A stretch of 64,000 bases of DNA from Flavobacterium sp. NRK F7 (GCF_024054195.1 NZ_JAMXLB010000001.1:1498950-1562949); one strand, 5' to 3'. Positions 34,651 through 44,826 are shown, counted from the stretch's first letter. Notes: generated by a model from the letters alone, not told the origin. Made by a program: numbers and translations.

Positions 34651-34706
34651 CAGTAACAGTCTCAGTCGCAGTAATCAGTTTTGCGACTGAATACTGAGGC
34701 TGTTAC
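34651..34706 (+). repeat. CAGT array forming a long hairpin between rpoB and rpoC
   Basis: CAGT occurs five times at 6-7 base steps (34651, 34657, 34663, 34669, 34676), then complementary ACTG units (34686, 34693). GTAACAG (34653-34659) pairs with CTGTTAC (34700-34706), CTCAGT with ACTGAG, and CAGTCGCA alternatively with TGCGACTG (34682-34689). No T run follows, so it is more likely an RNA processing or stability element than a terminator. Confidence 0.7.
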
Positions 34707-34770
34707 CCTTAATTGGGGACTGTATCACTGAACAAAAAGTTTTTTACAAAAAATCGATAGTAATCAGATC

Positions 34771-37700
34771 ATGACAAGATTAAAAGATAAAAACACCGTT
34801 AAAAGATTTAACAGAATTACGATAGGATTGGCTTCACCAGAATCTATTTTGGCAGAGTCAAGAGGTGAGGTTTTAAAGCCTGAAACTATTAACTATCGTA
34901 CGCACAAACCTGAAAGAGATGGTCTTTTCTGTGAAAGAATCTTCGGACCAGTAAAGGATTATGAATGTGCCTGCGGAAAATATAAAAGAATCCGTTATAA
35001 AGGGATTGTTTGTGACCGTTGTGGTGTTGAAGTAACAGAAAAGAAAGTTCGTAGAGATAGAGTAGGTCACATTAATTTAGTGGTGCCTATTGCTCATATC
35101 TGGTATTTCCGTTCGTTACCAAATAAAATTGGTTACATTTTAGGATTGCCTTCTAAGAAATTAGATATGATTATTTACTACGAAAGATACGTAGTAATTC
35201 AACCAGGTATTGCTAAAGGACCAGAAGGTGAAACTTTAAATAAATTAGATTTCTTAACAGAAGAAGAGTATTTGAATATTTTAGATACCCTTCCAATGGA
35301 AAATCAATATTTAGATGATACAGATCCAAATAAATTCATCGCTAAAATGGGTGCTGAATGTATTATGGATTTATTATCAAGAATTGACTTAGATTCATTG
35401 TCGTTTGAATTGCGTCATGCAGCAAACACAGAGACATCTAAACAACGTAAAACGGAGGCTTTAAAACGTTTAAATATCGTTGAGTCTTTCCGTGAAGCTA
35501 ACTTAAACAGAGAGAATCTTCCAGAATGGATGATTTTAAAAGTAATTCCGGTTATTCCACCAGAATTGCGTCCGTTGGTGCCACTAGATGGAGGTCGTTT
35601 CGCAACTTCAGATTTAAATGATTTGTACAGAAGAGTAATCATTCGTAACAATCGTTTGAAAAGATTAGTAGAAATTAAAGCTCCTGAAGTTATCTTACGT
35701 AACGAAAAACGTATGCTTCAAGAAGCAGTAGATTCGTTATTCGATAATACAAGAAAAGCATCTGCTGTTAAGACAGAATCAAACAGACCTTTAAAATCAT
35801 TATCGGATTCCTTAAAAGGTAAACAAGGTCGTTTCCGTCAAAACTTATTAGGTAAACGTGTAGATTATTCAGCTCGTTCTGTAATTGTTGTAGGACCTGA
35901 ATTAAAAATGTATGAGTGTGGTTTACCAAAAGATATGGCAGCTGAATTATACAAACCTTTTGTAATTCGTAAATTAATTGAAAGAGGTATTGTTAAAACG
36001 GTAAAATCAGCTAAGAAAATTATTGATAAAAAAGAGCCAGTAGTATGGGATATCTTAGAGAATGTAATCAAAGGACATCCAGTATTATTGAATCGTGCTC
36101 CTACGCTTCACCGTTTAGGTATTCAAGCTTTCCAACCAAAATTAATCGAAGGAAAAGCAATCCAGTTACACCCGTTAACGTGTACTGCATTTAATGCCGA
36201 TTTCGATGGTGACCAGATGGCTGTTCACTTACCTTTAGGCCCAGAAGCAATTTTAGAAGCACAATTATTAATGTTAGCTTCTCATAATATCTTGAACCCG
36301 GCGAATGGTGCTCCAATTACTGTACCTTCTCAGGACATGGTTCTTGGTTTATATTATATGACAAAAGAGCGTTTATCTACTCCTGAAATGAAAGTTAAAG
36401 GAGAAGGTTTAACTTTTTATTCGGCTGAAGAGGTAAATATCGCAATTAATGAAGGTAAATTAGACTTAAATGCGCGTATTAAAGTAAGAGCAAAAGATTT
36501 CAATGAAAATGGAGAATTAGTTTATAAAATAATTCAAACTACTGCAGGTAGAGTTTTATTTAATGAGGTAGTTCCTGAAAAAGCTGGTTATATCAACGAA
36601 GTCTTAACTAAAAAATCTTTACGTGATATTATTGGTAAAATCTTAGGTGTAACAGATGTACCTACAACTGCTGCTTTTTTAGATGATATGAAAAATATGG
36701 GTTATAAATTCGCTTTCCAAGGTGGTTTATCATTCAGTTTAGGGGATATTATTATTCCTGAAAAGAAACAAGATTTAATTGCAGATGCAAATGAACAAGT
36801 TGAAGCAATTACAATGAATTATAACATGGGTCTTATTACGAATAATGAGCGTTATAATCAGGTAATTGATGTTTGGACATCTACTAATGCATTGTTAACT
36901 GAATTAGCAATGAAAAACATTAGAGAAGACCAACAAGGATTCAACTCGGTATATATGATGCTTGATTCTGGAGCAAGGGGTTCTAAAGAGCAAATTCGTC
37001 AGTTAACCGGTATGCGTGGTTTGATGGCTAAACCTAAAAAATCAACTGCTGGAGGTGGTGAAATTATTGAAAATCCTATTCTTTCTAACTTTAAAGAAGG
37101 ATTATCAATCTTAGAATACTTTATCTCAACTCACGGTGCTCGTAAAGGTCTTGCGGATACCGCTCTTAAAACTGCCGATGCAGGATACTTAACAAGAAGG
37201 TTACATGACGTATCTCAAGATGTTATTGTAAACTCTGTAGATTGTGGTACTTTAAGAGGAATTGAGGTTACAGCATTAAAGAAAAATGAAGAAATTGTTG
37301 AGTCTTTAGGAGAAAGAATTTTAGGTCGTGTAGCTTTACATGATGTAATCAATCCTTTAACTTCTGAAGTATTAGTTCCAGCTGGTGAACAAATAACAGA
37401 AGCGTTAGTTAAGAAAATTGAGAACTCTCCTTTAGAAAGAATTGAAGTACGTTCTCCATTAACTTGTGAAGCTGAAAAAGGTATTTGTGCTAAATGTTAC
37501 GGAAGAAACTTAGCAACTGGTAAAATGACTCAAAAAGGAGAAGCTGTTGGAGTTATTGCTGCACAGTCAATTGGTGAGCCTGGTACACAGTTAACACTTC
37601 GTACGTTCCACGTTGGAGGGGTTGCTGGAGGTTTATCGGAAGAATCAAGTATTGTTACTAAATTTGCAGGTCGTTTAGAAATTGAAGATTTAAAAACAGT

Positions 37701-39069
37701 TATCGGAGAAGATGCTGAAGGAAATTCAGTAGATATTGTAATTTCTCGTTCTACGGAGTTAAAATTAGTAGATGTAACTACTGGTATCGTTTTAAATACA
37801 CATAATATTCCTTATGGTTCTAGTATTTTTGTAAAAGACGGTGAAACTGTTGAAAAAGGAACTACTATCTGTAAATGGGACCCATATAACGGAGTTATTA
37901 TTTCTGAATTTACGGGTAAAGTAGAATATGAAGATATCAAGCAAGGGGATTCGTTTGTAGTTGAAATTGACGAACAGACTGGTTTCCAAGAAAAAGTAAT
38001 TTCTGAATCTCGTAATAAAAAATTAATTCCTACTTTACATATCTATGGTAAAGATGGTGAGTTAATTCGTTCGTACAACTTACCAGTAGGAGCTCACTTA
38101 ATGGTTGATGATGGAGAGAAAATTAAAGCAGGTAAAATTTTAGTAAAAATTCCTCGTCGTTCCTCTAAAGCAGGTGATATTACAGGAGGTTTACCAAGAA
38201 TTACAGAGCTTTTAGAAGCGCGTAATCCTTCTAACCCAGCTGTAGTTTCTGAAATAGATGGTGTTGTTACTTTTGGTAAAATTAAGAGAGGAAACAGAGA
38301 GATTGCAATCGAATCTAAATTTGGTGAAGTAAAGAAATATTTAGTAAAACTTTCGAACCAAATCTTAGTTCAAGAGAATGACTATGTAAAAGCGGGAATG
38401 CCTCTTTCTGATGGTGCAATTACACCAGAAGATATCTTAAGAATTAAAGGTCCATCTGCTGTACAACAGTACTTGGTAAATGAAATTCAAGAAGTATACC
38501 GTTTACAAGGGGTAAAAATTAATGACAAACACTTTGAGGTAGTTATTCGTCAAATGATGCGTAAAGTAAGAATTGAAGACGCTGGGGATACTTTATTCCT
38601 AGAAGATCAATTGGCTCACACGAGCGACTTTATCGTTGAAAATGATAAATTATACGGAATGAAAGTGGTTGAAGATGCTGGAGATTCTCAAAATCTTAAA
38701 GCAGGTCAAATCATTACTCCTCGTCAGTTACGTGATGAAAATTCTTTATTAAAACGTGAAGATAAAAACTTAGTAGTAGCTAGAGATATCATTACAGCAA
38801 CGGCTACTCCAGTACTTCAAGGTATTACAAGAGCTTCATTACAAACAAAATCATTCATCTCTGCAGCATCGTTCCAAGAAACGACTAAAGTATTAAATGA
38901 GGCAGCGGTAGCTGGTAAAATCGATACTTTAGAAGGCTTGAAAGAAAATGTAATTGTAGGTCATAGAATTCCTGCAGGTACAGGTATGAGAGAATACGAT
39001 AATACAATCGTAGGTTCTAAAGAAGAGTATAATGAATTAATGGCTGCTAAAGAAGAATTTAATTATTAA
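34771..39069 (+). CDS. rpoC: DNA-directed RNA polymerase subunit beta'
   Basis: The 1432-residue subunit carries the active-site motif [12 protein letters not shown], the N-terminal zinc site ([20 protein letters not shown]) and the second zinc site ([13 protein letters not shown]). The bridge/trigger-loop region is [17 protein letters not shown]. The C-terminus runs through [22 protein letters not shown] sequence to EFNY, a complete length. It ends the tRNA-tuf to rpoBC cluster and is followed by a terminator. Confidence 0.98.
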   Translation: MTRLKDKNTVKRFNRITIGLASPESILAESRGEVLKPETINYRTHKPERDGLFCERIFGPVKDYECACGKYKRIRYKGIVCDRCGVEVTEKKVRRDRVGHINLVVPIAHIWYFRSLPNKIGYILGLPSKKLDMIIYYERYVVIQPGIAKGPEGETLNKLDFLTEEEYLNILDTLPMENQYLDDTDPNKFIAKMGAECIMDLLSRIDLDSLSFELRHAANTETSKQRKTEALKRLNIVESFREANLNRENLPEWMILKVIPVIPPELRPLVPLDGGRFATSDLNDLYRRVIIRNNRLKRLVEIKAPEVILRNEKRMLQEAVDSLFDNTRKASAVKTESNRPLKSLSDSLKGKQGRFRQNLLGKRVDYSARSVIVVGPELKMYECGLPKDMAAELYKPFVIRKLIERGIVKTVKSAKKIIDKKEPVVWDILENVIKGHPVLLNRAPTLHRLGIQAFQPKLIEGKAIQLHPLTCTAFNADFDGDQMAVHLPLGPEAILEAQLLMLASHNILNPANGAPITVPSQDMVLGLYYMTKERLSTPEMKVKGEGLTFYSAEEVNIAINEGKLDLNARIKVRAKDFNENGELVYKIIQTTAGRVLFNEVVPEKAGYINEVLTKKSLRDIIGKILGVTDVPTTAAFLDDMKNMGYKFAFQGGLSFSLGDIIIPEKKQDLIADANEQVEAITMNYNMGLITNNERYNQVIDVWTSTNALLTELAMKNIREDQQGFNSVYMMLDSGARGSKEQIRQLTGMRGLMAKPKKSTAGGGEIIENPILSNFKEGLSILEYFISTHGARKGLADTALKTADAGYLTRRLHDVSQDVIVNSVDCGTLRGIEVTALKKNEEIVESLGERILGRVALHDVINPLTSEVLVPAGEQITEALVKKIENSPLERIEVRSPLTCEAEKGICAKCYGRNLATGKMTQKGEAVGVIAAQSIGEPGTQLTLRTFHVGGVAGGLSEESSIVTKFAGRLEIEDLKTVIGEDAEGNSVDIVISRSTELKLVDVTTGIVLNTHNIPYGSSIFVKDGETVEKGTTICKWDPYNGVIISEFTGKVEYEDIKQGDSFVVEIDEQTGFQEKVISESRNKKLIPTLHIYGKDGELIRSYNLPVGAHLMVDDGEKIKAGKILVKIPRRSSKAGDITGGLPRITELLEARNPSNPAVVSEIDGVVTFGKIKRGNREIAIESKFGEVKKYLVKLSNQILVQENDYVKAGMPLSDGAITPEDILRIKGPSAVQQYLVNEIQEVYRLQGVKINDKHFEVVIRQMMRKVRIEDAGDTLFLEDQLAHTSDFIVENDKLYGMKVVEDAGDSQNLKAGQIITPRQLRDENSLLKREDKNLVVARDIITATATPVLQGITRASLQTKSFISAASFQETTKVLNEAAVAGKIDTLEGLKENVIVGHRIPAGTGMREYDNTIVGSKEEYNELMAAKEEFNY

Positions 39070-39101
39070 TAAGTAGTAGTTCATTAAGTTTAAGTATAAC
39101 C

Positions 39102-39135
39102 AAAAACCTAACAGATTTTTCTGTTAGGTTTTTTT
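39102..39135 (+). terminator. rpoC terminator
   Basis: AACCTAACAG (39105-39114) pairs with CTGTTAGGTT (39121-39130) followed by a T run. Confidence 0.9.
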
Positions 39136-39147
39136 AAATTAGCATTT

Positions 39148-39456
39148 ATGGAAAATAATAACCAACAAGGTCAAATTAATATCGAGTTAGATGAAAAAAC
39201 AGCAGAAGGAATTTATTCTAATCTAGCGATTATCAATCATTCTAACAGTGAATTTGTGGTCGATTTCATTGCAATTATGCCTGGTGTGCCCAAAGCAAAA
39301 GTAAAATCGCGTATTGTTTTAACACCACAACATGCCAAAAGATTATTAAAAGCGATGGCTGAAAATATTCAACGTTTTGAAGCGGCTCATGGCAAAATTG
39401 AAGAAGGAGAACAACCTCAAGTACCTTTAAATTTTGGACCAACAGGTCAAGCATAA
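39148..39456 (+). CDS. DUF3467 family protein
   Basis: The 102-residue protein contains INIELDEKTAEGIYSNLAII, then HSNSEFVVDFIAIMPG and SRIVLTPQHAKRLLKAMAEN, the DUF3467 pattern. Function is unknown. The position directly after rpoC with its own terminators on both sides suggests a small independent or readthrough transcript. Confidence 0.88.
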   Translation: MENNNQQGQINIELDEKTAEGIYSNLAIINHSNSEFVVDFIAIMPGVPKAKVKSRIVLTPQHAKRLLKAMAENIQRFEAAHGKIEEGEQPQVPLNFGPTGQA

Positions 39457-39462
39457 ATAAAA

Positions 39463-39500
39463 AAACCATTTAGGTCAAATCCAGCTAAATGGTTTTATTT
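39463..39500 (+). terminator. Terminator after the DUF3467 gene
   Basis: AACCATTTAG pairs with CTAAATGGTT across an 11-base loop, with A and T runs on either side. Confidence 0.82.
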
Positions 39501-39528
39501 TTTACTTTAAAATCGAATTTCTATTTCT

Positions 39529-40020
39529 ATGAATATTGTTACAATTGAGAAAGAACAGCTATCAATCGTAAAAGATTTGGCCTATGCTATTTGGCCTGTT
39601 GCTTATGCTGAAATTTTAAGCCAAGAACAATTGGAATATATGCTTTCTATGTTCTATTCTGAAGAGGCTTTAATAGCGCAATTAGAAAAAGGCCATGTTT
39701 TTTACTTGGTGCAAAATAACTCGGGCGATTATTTAGGATTCGTTTCCTACGAATTAAATTGTGAACGGAATAAAACTAAAATTCATAAAATATATGTATT
39801 ACCTGAAACTCAAGGTTTAGGTTTAGGAAAATTATTGTTTGAAAAGGTAAAAGAAGAAGCTTTAAAAGCAAACCAAAAAGCAATTTTCTTAAACGTAAAC
39901 AAATACAATCAAGCGAAGTTTTTTTATGAAAAACTGGGCTTAGTAATTGTAAAAGAAGAAGTTATCGATATAGGTTGCAATTACGTAATGGACGATTATG
40001 TGATGGAATTGGCTTTTTAA
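39529..40020 (+). CDS. GNAT family N-acetyltransferase
   Basis: The 163-residue protein has the GNAT acetyl-CoA loop in IHKIYVLPETQGLGLGKLLF and the C-terminal ALKANQKAIFLNVNKYNQAK with FYEKLGLVIV. The N-terminal SIVKDLAYAIWPVAYAEILS suggests a small-molecule or peptide acetyltransferase. The acceptor is unknown. It converges with the next gene, leaving 4 bp between stops. Confidence 0.85.
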   Translation: MNIVTIEKEQLSIVKDLAYAIWPVAYAEILSQEQLEYMLSMFYSEEALIAQLEKGHVFYLVQNNSGDYLGFVSYELNCERNKTKIHKIYVLPETQGLGLGKLLFEKVKEEALKANQKAIFLNVNKYNQAKFFYEKLGLVIVKEEVIDIGCNYVMDDYVMELAF

Positions 40021-40024
40021 TGGA

Positions 40025-40816
40025 TTATCTATTGCGGTCTCTATAATTCCTTTTTCCTGTAAACTTACTTTTGTTACTGGGTAAACTGGCTTCTTCGGTC
40101 TTACTAGAAGGTGCAATTAGCTGATTCAAATCTTTAATTTCTGTATTCGATAACAAGCGGTATTTCCCAATAGGAACATCTAAAGAAATATTGATAATTC
40201 GGGTGCGTTTCAAAGCAACTACTTCATAGTCTAAGTATTCACACATTCTACGAATTTGTCGGTTCAATCCCTGAGTCAAAACAATTCTGAAAACTGTTTT
40301 ACTCACTTGTTCTACTTTACATTTGCGAGTTATAGTATCCAAAATCGGAATTCCATTACTCATTCGTTGAATAAAACGTTCCGTTATTGCTTTGTTTACC
40401 GTTACGATATATTCTTTTTCGTGATTGTTTCTAGCACGTAAAATCTTATTTACAATATCTCCATCATTCGTAAGAAAAATTAAACCTTCACTGGCTTTAT
40501 CTAAACGGCCAATTGGAAAAATACGCTCTGGATAGTTGATGTAATCGATTATATTGTCTTTTACTTCTAAATTGGTAGTGCATTCAATTCCAGGAGGTTT
40601 GTTAAATGCTAAATAGATTTTGGCTTCTTTTTTTTCTTGAATCAATTCTCCATTCACACGAACTTCGTCGTCCGGACCCACTTTGGTTCCCATTTCTGGA
40701 ACTTGTCCGTTAATCGTTACACGACCTTGTTCAATGAGTCGATCCGCTTCTCTACGCGAACAAAAACCTGATTCTGATAAAAACTTATTAACGCGAATTA
40801 AATTTCCTTCTTCCAT
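40025..40816 (-). CDS. rluF: 23S rRNA pseudouridine synthase, RluF/RluB type
   Basis: The 263-residue protein has an N-terminal S4 RNA-binding domain (RVNKFLSESGFCSRREADRL) and a RsuA-family catalytic domain with D106 in FPIGRLDKASEGLIF. ILRARNNHEKEYIVTV is closer to RluF than to RluB in my reading, so I use that symbol with care. It modifies a uridine of 23S rRNA. The C-terminal 30 residues are basic and Ser/Asn-rich (SKFTGKRNYRDRNR). Confidence 0.82.
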   Translation of the reverse strand: MEEGNLIRVNKFLSESGFCSRREADRLIEQGRVTINGQVPEMGTKVGPDDEVRVNGELIQEKKEAKIYLAFNKPPGIECTTNLEVKDNIIDYINYPERIFPIGRLDKASEGLIFLTNDGDIVNKILRARNNHEKEYIVTVNKAITERFIQRMSNGIPILDTITRKCKVEQVSKTVFRIVLTQGLNRQIRRMCEYLDYEVVALKRTRIINISLDVPIGKYRLLSNTEIKDLNQLIAPSSKTEEASLPSNKSKFTGKRNYRDRNR

Positions 40817-40821
40817 GTAGC

Positions 40822-40829
40822 AAAGATAA
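40822..40829 (-). promoter_or_regulatory. -7 element for the rluF-like gene
   Basis: CAAAGATA reads TATCTTTG on the minus strand, 5 bp from the ATG, implying a very short leader. Confidence 0.45.
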
Positions 40830-40920
40830 GTTTTTTACCCGTTAAAGTACAGAAATTAATAGATGTGAGAAGTATATTTTTAGTTATTTGAAGCACTACA
40901 CCATTGCTTTTGCAGAAAAC

Positions 40921-41020
40921 GGTCCCGCTATTCGCTATATCTTTTTTATTTTCATCAGCCTTTATTAAAAAAAGTAAAAGTCTAGAAAATAAAAAAGGAT
41001 GTCACTGCTATCGGGGCTAA
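40921..41020 (+). repeat. Dispersed hairpin repeat, copy E
   Basis: Left arm TCCCGCTATTCGCTATAT, right arm GGATGTCACTGCTATCGGGG. The inner stem CTTTTTTATTTTC (40941-40953) pairs with GAAAATAAAAAAG (40985-40997), 13 perfect pairs. It lies upstream of the rluF-like gene and beyond the terminator of the next minus-strand operon. Confidence 0.78.
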
Positions 41021-41053
41021 AATATAAATTAAGTTCTTCTAAGAAGATAGGAT

Positions 41054-41090
41054 AAAAAAAAATCCCGAAATATGCATTTCGGGATTTTTT
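41054..41090 (-). terminator. Terminator for the coiled-coil/Nif3-like operon
   Basis: AATCCCGAAA (41061-41070) pairs with TTTCGGGATT (41077-41086), with A run on the left and T run on the right, so it works on the minus strand for the gene ending at 41111. Confidence 0.85.
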
Positions 41091-41110
41091 ATTTATAAGG
41101 AAATAAGAAA

Positions 41111-41890
41111 TTATATTTTTGAGAATAATTGTTCCATTTCTTCTTTAACTTCATCAGCTAAAACGTTGTCAATTAAAATTCTACCACTATGCTCGTCCGT
41201 AATAATTTTTTTACGACCTGCAATTTCCATTTGAGTTTGTGGCGGAATTGTAAAGAAAGATCCTGCAGAAGCACCTCTTTCGATTGAAACTACTGCTAAA
41301 CCATTACGAACACTATTTCTAATACGGTTGTAAGCACTTAATAAACGATCTTCAATTTGAGATTGATACTCTGCTGATTTTTCTAATAAGAAGTTTTCTT
41401 CTTTTTCAGTTTCAGACATAATATCGCTTAATTCCGATTTTTTGTGTTTCAAATGCTGTTGCTTTGCTTCTAATTTTTCTTTAGATTGTGCTAATACTTC
41501 TTTTTTATGTTCAATAGAGGCTTTCATTTCTTTAATGTGCTTCTCCGCTAATTGAATTTCTAATTCTTGATATTCTACTTCTTTTGTTAAAGAATTGAAT
41601 TCTCTATTATTACGAACATTTTTTTGTTGCTCTAAATATTTCTTGATATTAGCTTTGTGATCATCGATGGCATTTTTCTTTTCCTTAATTTGCACATCAA
41701 TAGTTTCTAAATCTGATTTTAATTTATCTAAACGAGTAGTTAGACCGGCAACTTCGTCTTCTAAATCTTCCACTTCAAGAGGAAGTTCACCTCTTACATT
41801 ACGTATTTCATCAATCTTTGAGTCAACTAGCTGTAAAGCATAAAGTGCTCTTAATTTATCTTCTACGCTAAGTTCTTTTTTGTTTGCCAT
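41111..41890 (-). CDS. Coiled-coil protein of the C4 zinc-ribbon family lacking all cysteines
   Basis: I place the start at the ATG at 41890, giving 259 residues, because a longer frame would overlap the upstream Nif3-like gene in reading. The protein is a long coiled coil (about 30-185), then a C-terminal domain ERGASAGSFFTIPPQTQMEI and IITDEHSGRILIDN. In relatives this region is a C4 zinc ribbon with Cys in the positions now Ser, Asp or Ser, and here the whole protein has no cysteine. The fold may persist without metal. It is next to a Nif3-like gene, 1 bp away. Confidence 0.8.
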   Translation of the reverse strand: MANKKELSVEDKLRALYALQLVDSKIDEIRNVRGELPLEVEDLEDEVAGLTTRLDKLKSDLETIDVQIKEKKNAIDDHKANIKKYLEQQKNVRNNREFNSLTKEVEYQELEIQLAEKHIKEMKASIEHKKEVLAQSKEKLEAKQQHLKHKKSELSDIMSETEKEENFLLEKSAEYQSQIEDRLLSAYNRIRNSVRNGLAVVSIERGASAGSFFTIPPQTQMEIAGRKKIITDEHSGRILIDNVLADEVKEEMEQLFSKI

Positions 41891-41891
41891 A

Positions 41892-42986
41892 TTAAAAGTA
41901 TTGAACAGGATTTGTATTTTCTTCTGATAAAACGACTGCAAAATTAGTGATTTTTTCTTTAAGATAATCAACAATATAATTTTTTGTGTATCTTTCACTT
42001 TCAAAATGACCAATATCTGCTAAAAGGAGCTTTCCTTCCGCTTCATAAAACTGATGGTATTTCAAATCTGCAGTGATAAAAGCATCTGCTCCAGCTTGTA
42101 AGGCAGCTTTAATAGCAAAACTACCTGAACCACCTAAAACAGCTACTTTTTTTATTTTTTTATGGGTAAAAGCGCTGTGTCGAATGCCTCCACATTGCAT
42201 TTTTTCTTTTACATGTTGTAAGAAATCCATTTCTGATTTAGCTTCTGTTAATTCACCAATCATACCTAAGCCAATATTTTGATGTGTATTGGTTAAACTA
42301 TAAAGCTCATAAGCAACTTCTTCGTACACATGATTTTTAAATAAAGCTGCTACGATTTTCGACTCTAAATGTTTTTCAAATGTAACTTCGATTTTAATTT
42401 CGGTACTTTCAACAAACTCAAAGCGTTCGCCAATTTCTGGGTTACTGTTTTCATTACCAAGATAGGTTCCTGTTCCTGCACTGTTAAAACTACAATCTTC
42501 ATAATTACCTATTTTTCCAGCTCCAGCTTCAAATAAAGCATTTCGCAGTGTAATGGCATTTTCAGGAATGGTGTAGGTGACTAGCTTTTTGATGAAATTT
42601 TCTTTAGGAATTAAAATTTTGGTGTTTTCTAAACCCAGCGCATTACTTAAAATTTTATTAACACCTAATTGATGATTGTCTAAAGCGGTATGAACGGCAT
42701 AAATAGCAATGTCATTTTTAATGGCTTTAATGACAGCTCTTTCGACGTAATTTTTACCAGTAATTTTCTTTAACCCTGAAAATAGAATAGGATGGAAGCA
42801 TACCACTAAATTGCACTTTTTGGAAATTGCCTCATCAATAACAGCTTCTAATGCATCATGACACACTAAGATACCATGAATGGTTTCATTTCGATTCCCT
42901 ACCAATAAGCCTACATTGTCAAAATCTTCCGCATAGGCTAGTGGAGCTAGTTCTTCAAGAGTTGCAATTATTTCAAAAAGTTTCAT
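41892..42986 (-). CDS. Nif3-like dinuclear metal centre protein
   Basis: The ATG at 42986 gives 364 residues, as the ORF's upstream TTG is weaker. The N-terminal half (LAYAEDFDNVGLLVG, CFHPILFSGLKKITG, YAVHTALDN) has the His/Asp ligands of the Nif3/DUF34 family, which binds two metals and forms toroid hexamers. A middle insertion (YqfO-like domain, about 125-235) is present, then the rest of the metal site (FITADLKYHQFYEAEG, LADIGHFESE). GTP cyclohydrolase I-type activity is often annotated but not proven. Co-transcribed with the coiled-coil gene. Confidence 0.88.
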   Translation of the reverse strand: MKLFEIIATLEELAPLAYAEDFDNVGLLVGNRNETIHGILVCHDALEAVIDEAISKKCNLVVCFHPILFSGLKKITGKNYVERAVIKAIKNDIAIYAVHTALDNHQLGVNKILSNALGLENTKILIPKENFIKKLVTYTIPENAITLRNALFEAGAGKIGNYEDCSFNSAGTGTYLGNENSNPEIGERFEFVESTEIKIEVTFEKHLESKIVAALFKNHVYEEVAYELYSLTNTHQNIGLGMIGELTEAKSEMDFLQHVKEKMQCGGIRHSAFTHKKIKKVAVLGGSGSFAIKAALQAGADAFITADLKYHQFYEAEGKLLLADIGHFESERYTKNYIVDYLKEKITNFAVVLSEENTNPVQYF

Positions 42987-43002
42987 GTACAAATATTTAT
43001 TT

Positions 43003-43010
43003 CAAAGATA
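43003..43010 (-). promoter_or_regulatory. -7 element for the Nif3-like operon
   Basis: CAAAGATA reads TATCTTTG on the minus strand, 16 bp before the ATG at 42986. It shares a 45-bp divergent region with lpxK, where TACTTTCG (43020-43027) may be the plus-strand -7. Confidence 0.5.
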
Positions 43011-43031
43011 AAAAAATGCTACTTTCGTACT

Positions 43032-44042
43032 ATGATTTTTTTAAGAAAAGTATTATTTCCACTTGCAATTGTATATTGGATTATCACGTTTATACGTAAT
43101 TTTTTTTACGATTTAGGGATTTTTAAAAGTCAGTCTTATGCACTTCCTGTAATAGCTGTTGGGAATTTAAGTGTAGGCGGTACAGGTAAAACTCCTCAAA
43201 TCGAATATTTAATCCGATTGTTACACGATTATAAAATTGCGACTTTAAGTAGAGGATACAAAAGGGAATCTAAAGGGTTTATTTTAGCAGATGAATCGGT
43301 TTCTGCAAAAGAAATAGGTGACGAACCTTTTCAGTTTTTTTCAAAATTTCCGGATGTTTTAGTAGCTGTTGATGCCGACCGAAGAAATGGAATTAATCAA
43401 TTACTAACGCATAACCCTCAGGTAATCTTATTAGACGATGCGTTTCAACATCGAAAAGTGAAAGCAGGATTTTATATTTTATTAACCGCTTATAATGACT
43501 TGTTTAGTGATGATTATATTTTGCCTTTTGGAAACTTAAGAGAACCAGAAATGGGTAAAAAAAGAGCAAACCTGATAATTGTCACCAAATGTCCCGAAGA
43601 TTTATCGGAAATTGCGCAGGTAAAAATAAGGCAACAATTAATAGCAAAAGATATTCCCGTCTATTTTAGTACGATTGTATATGATGATTATTTGTATGGT
43701 GAAAGAGATCAAATTGAGGTAAAAGCGTTTGAGGAAAATATATTACTCTTAGCAGGTATTGCAAAACCGGAATTTTTTTTCGAGCATTTAAAAAGGGAAA
43801 AGGATACAGTTATGACTTTTCCAGATCATCATAATTTTGCAGAAGAGGATATTCAGAAAATTTTGAAAGTAGCCGAAGGAAGAAAAATTGTGACAACTGA
43901 AAAAGATTACATGCGTTTGCAAGGAAAATTACCAGTAAATCAATTGTATTATTTACCTATTCAGAGCAAAATAATAAACGATGCCTTAGGATTTAATTCT
44001 AAAATTTTAAATTATGTGGGAGAAAGTTCAAGAAACAGTTAA
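43032..44042 (+). CDS. lpxK: Tetraacyldisaccharide 4'-kinase (LpxK)
   Basis: LpxK phosphorylates the 4' position of the lipid A precursor at the inner membrane. The 336-residue protein has an N-terminal membrane helix and a P-loop at 44-55 (GNLSVGGTGKTP), characteristic of the family, then LLDDAFQHRKVKAGF and the C-terminal FPDHHNFAEEDIQ with TTEKDYMRL. It overlaps punA by 29 bp, so the genes are coupled. Confidence 0.95.
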   Translation: MIFLRKVLFPLAIVYWIITFIRNFFYDLGIFKSQSYALPVIAVGNLSVGGTGKTPQIEYLIRLLHDYKIATLSRGYKRESKGFILADESVSAKEIGDEPFQFFSKFPDVLVAVDADRRNGINQLLTHNPQVILLDDAFQHRKVKAGFYILLTAYNDLFSDDYILPFGNLREPEMGKKRANLIIVTKCPEDLSEIAQVKIRQQLIAKDIPVYFSTIVYDDYLYGERDQIEVKAFEENILLLAGIAKPEFFFEHLKREKDTVMTFPDHHNFAEEDIQKILKVAEGRKIVTTEKDYMRLQGKLPVNQLYYLPIQSKIINDALGFNSKILNYVGESSRNS

Positions 44043-44826
44043 TTACCTCATTGAGAAAACTAATTTTAAACCTGAATATGGAGTTGTTTTAGGTTCGGGT
44101 TTAGGTGGTTTTGCAGATGATATTCAAATTTTGCATACTATTTCGTATACAGAAATACCTAATTTTCCTGTTTCAACTGTACAAGGACACAAAGGAGCCT
44201 TGTTATTTGGATTAATTGGAGATAAAAAAGTCTTGGCCATGCAAGGTCGTTTTCACTACTATGAAGGGTATGATATGAAGCAAGTGACTTTTCCTATTCG
44301 TGTAATGAAGCAATTAGGAATTGAAAAACTAATTGTTTCCAATGCTTCTGGAGGTGTAAATCCTACTTTTAAAGTGGGTGATATTATGCTGATAAAAGAT
44401 CATATTAATATGATGCCAGAACATCCTTTGAGAGGGCATAATGAGGAACGTTTTGGACCCCGTTTTGTAAATATGAGTGAACCCTATTCCAAAGCAATGT
44501 TGGCTAAATTAAAAGCAATTGCAACAACCATGCAAGTTGAAGTTCAAGAAGGCATTTATTTGGCATTACAAGGACCTACTTTTGAAACTTTAGCTGAATA
44601 TAGAATGGTTCAAAATATGGGAGCAGATTGTGTAGGTATGTCAACAGTTCCTGAGGTTATTGTAGCTAAGCACATGAATATGGATTGTTTGGGAATTTCA
44701 GTGATTACCGATATGGGTAATGAAGAAAATATCGAAGAAGTAAACCATGAAGAAGTATTAGAAGCGGCTAAAAAAGCGGAACCGCACGTTAGAAATCTGA
44801 TTAAAAGTTTTATTCTTCAGTTTTAG
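44014..44826 (+). CDS. punA: Purine nucleoside phosphorylase I
   Basis: The 270-residue protein has GSGLGG (27-32), the phosphate-binding loop, NASGGVNPTFKVGDIM, GPTFETLAEYRM and GMSTVPEVIVAKHMN, the trimeric PNP signature. It splits inosine and guanosine with phosphate to base and ribose 1-phosphate. The start lies within the end of lpxK in another frame. Its 3' end overlaps the stop of the convergent histidine kinase by 17 bp. Confidence 0.95.
   Translation: MWEKVQETVNYLIEKTNFKPEYGVVLGSGLGGFADDIQILHTISYTEIPNFPVSTVQGHKGALLFGLIGDKKVLAMQGRFHYYEGYDMKQVTFPIRVMKQLGIEKLIVSNASGGVNPTFKVGDIMLIKDHINMMPEHPLRGHNEERFGPRFVNMSEPYSKAMLAKLKAIATTMQVEVQEGIYLALQGPTFETLAEYRMVQNMGADCVGMSTVPEVIVAKHMNMDCLGISVITDMGNEENIEEVNHEEVLEAAKKAEPHVRNLIKSFILQF

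Noticed and set aside
41891..42013. N-terminal extension of the coiled-coil gene
   Set aside because: It lies fully within the Nif3-like gene in another frame. The ATG at 41890, 1 bp after the Nif3-like stop, fits better.
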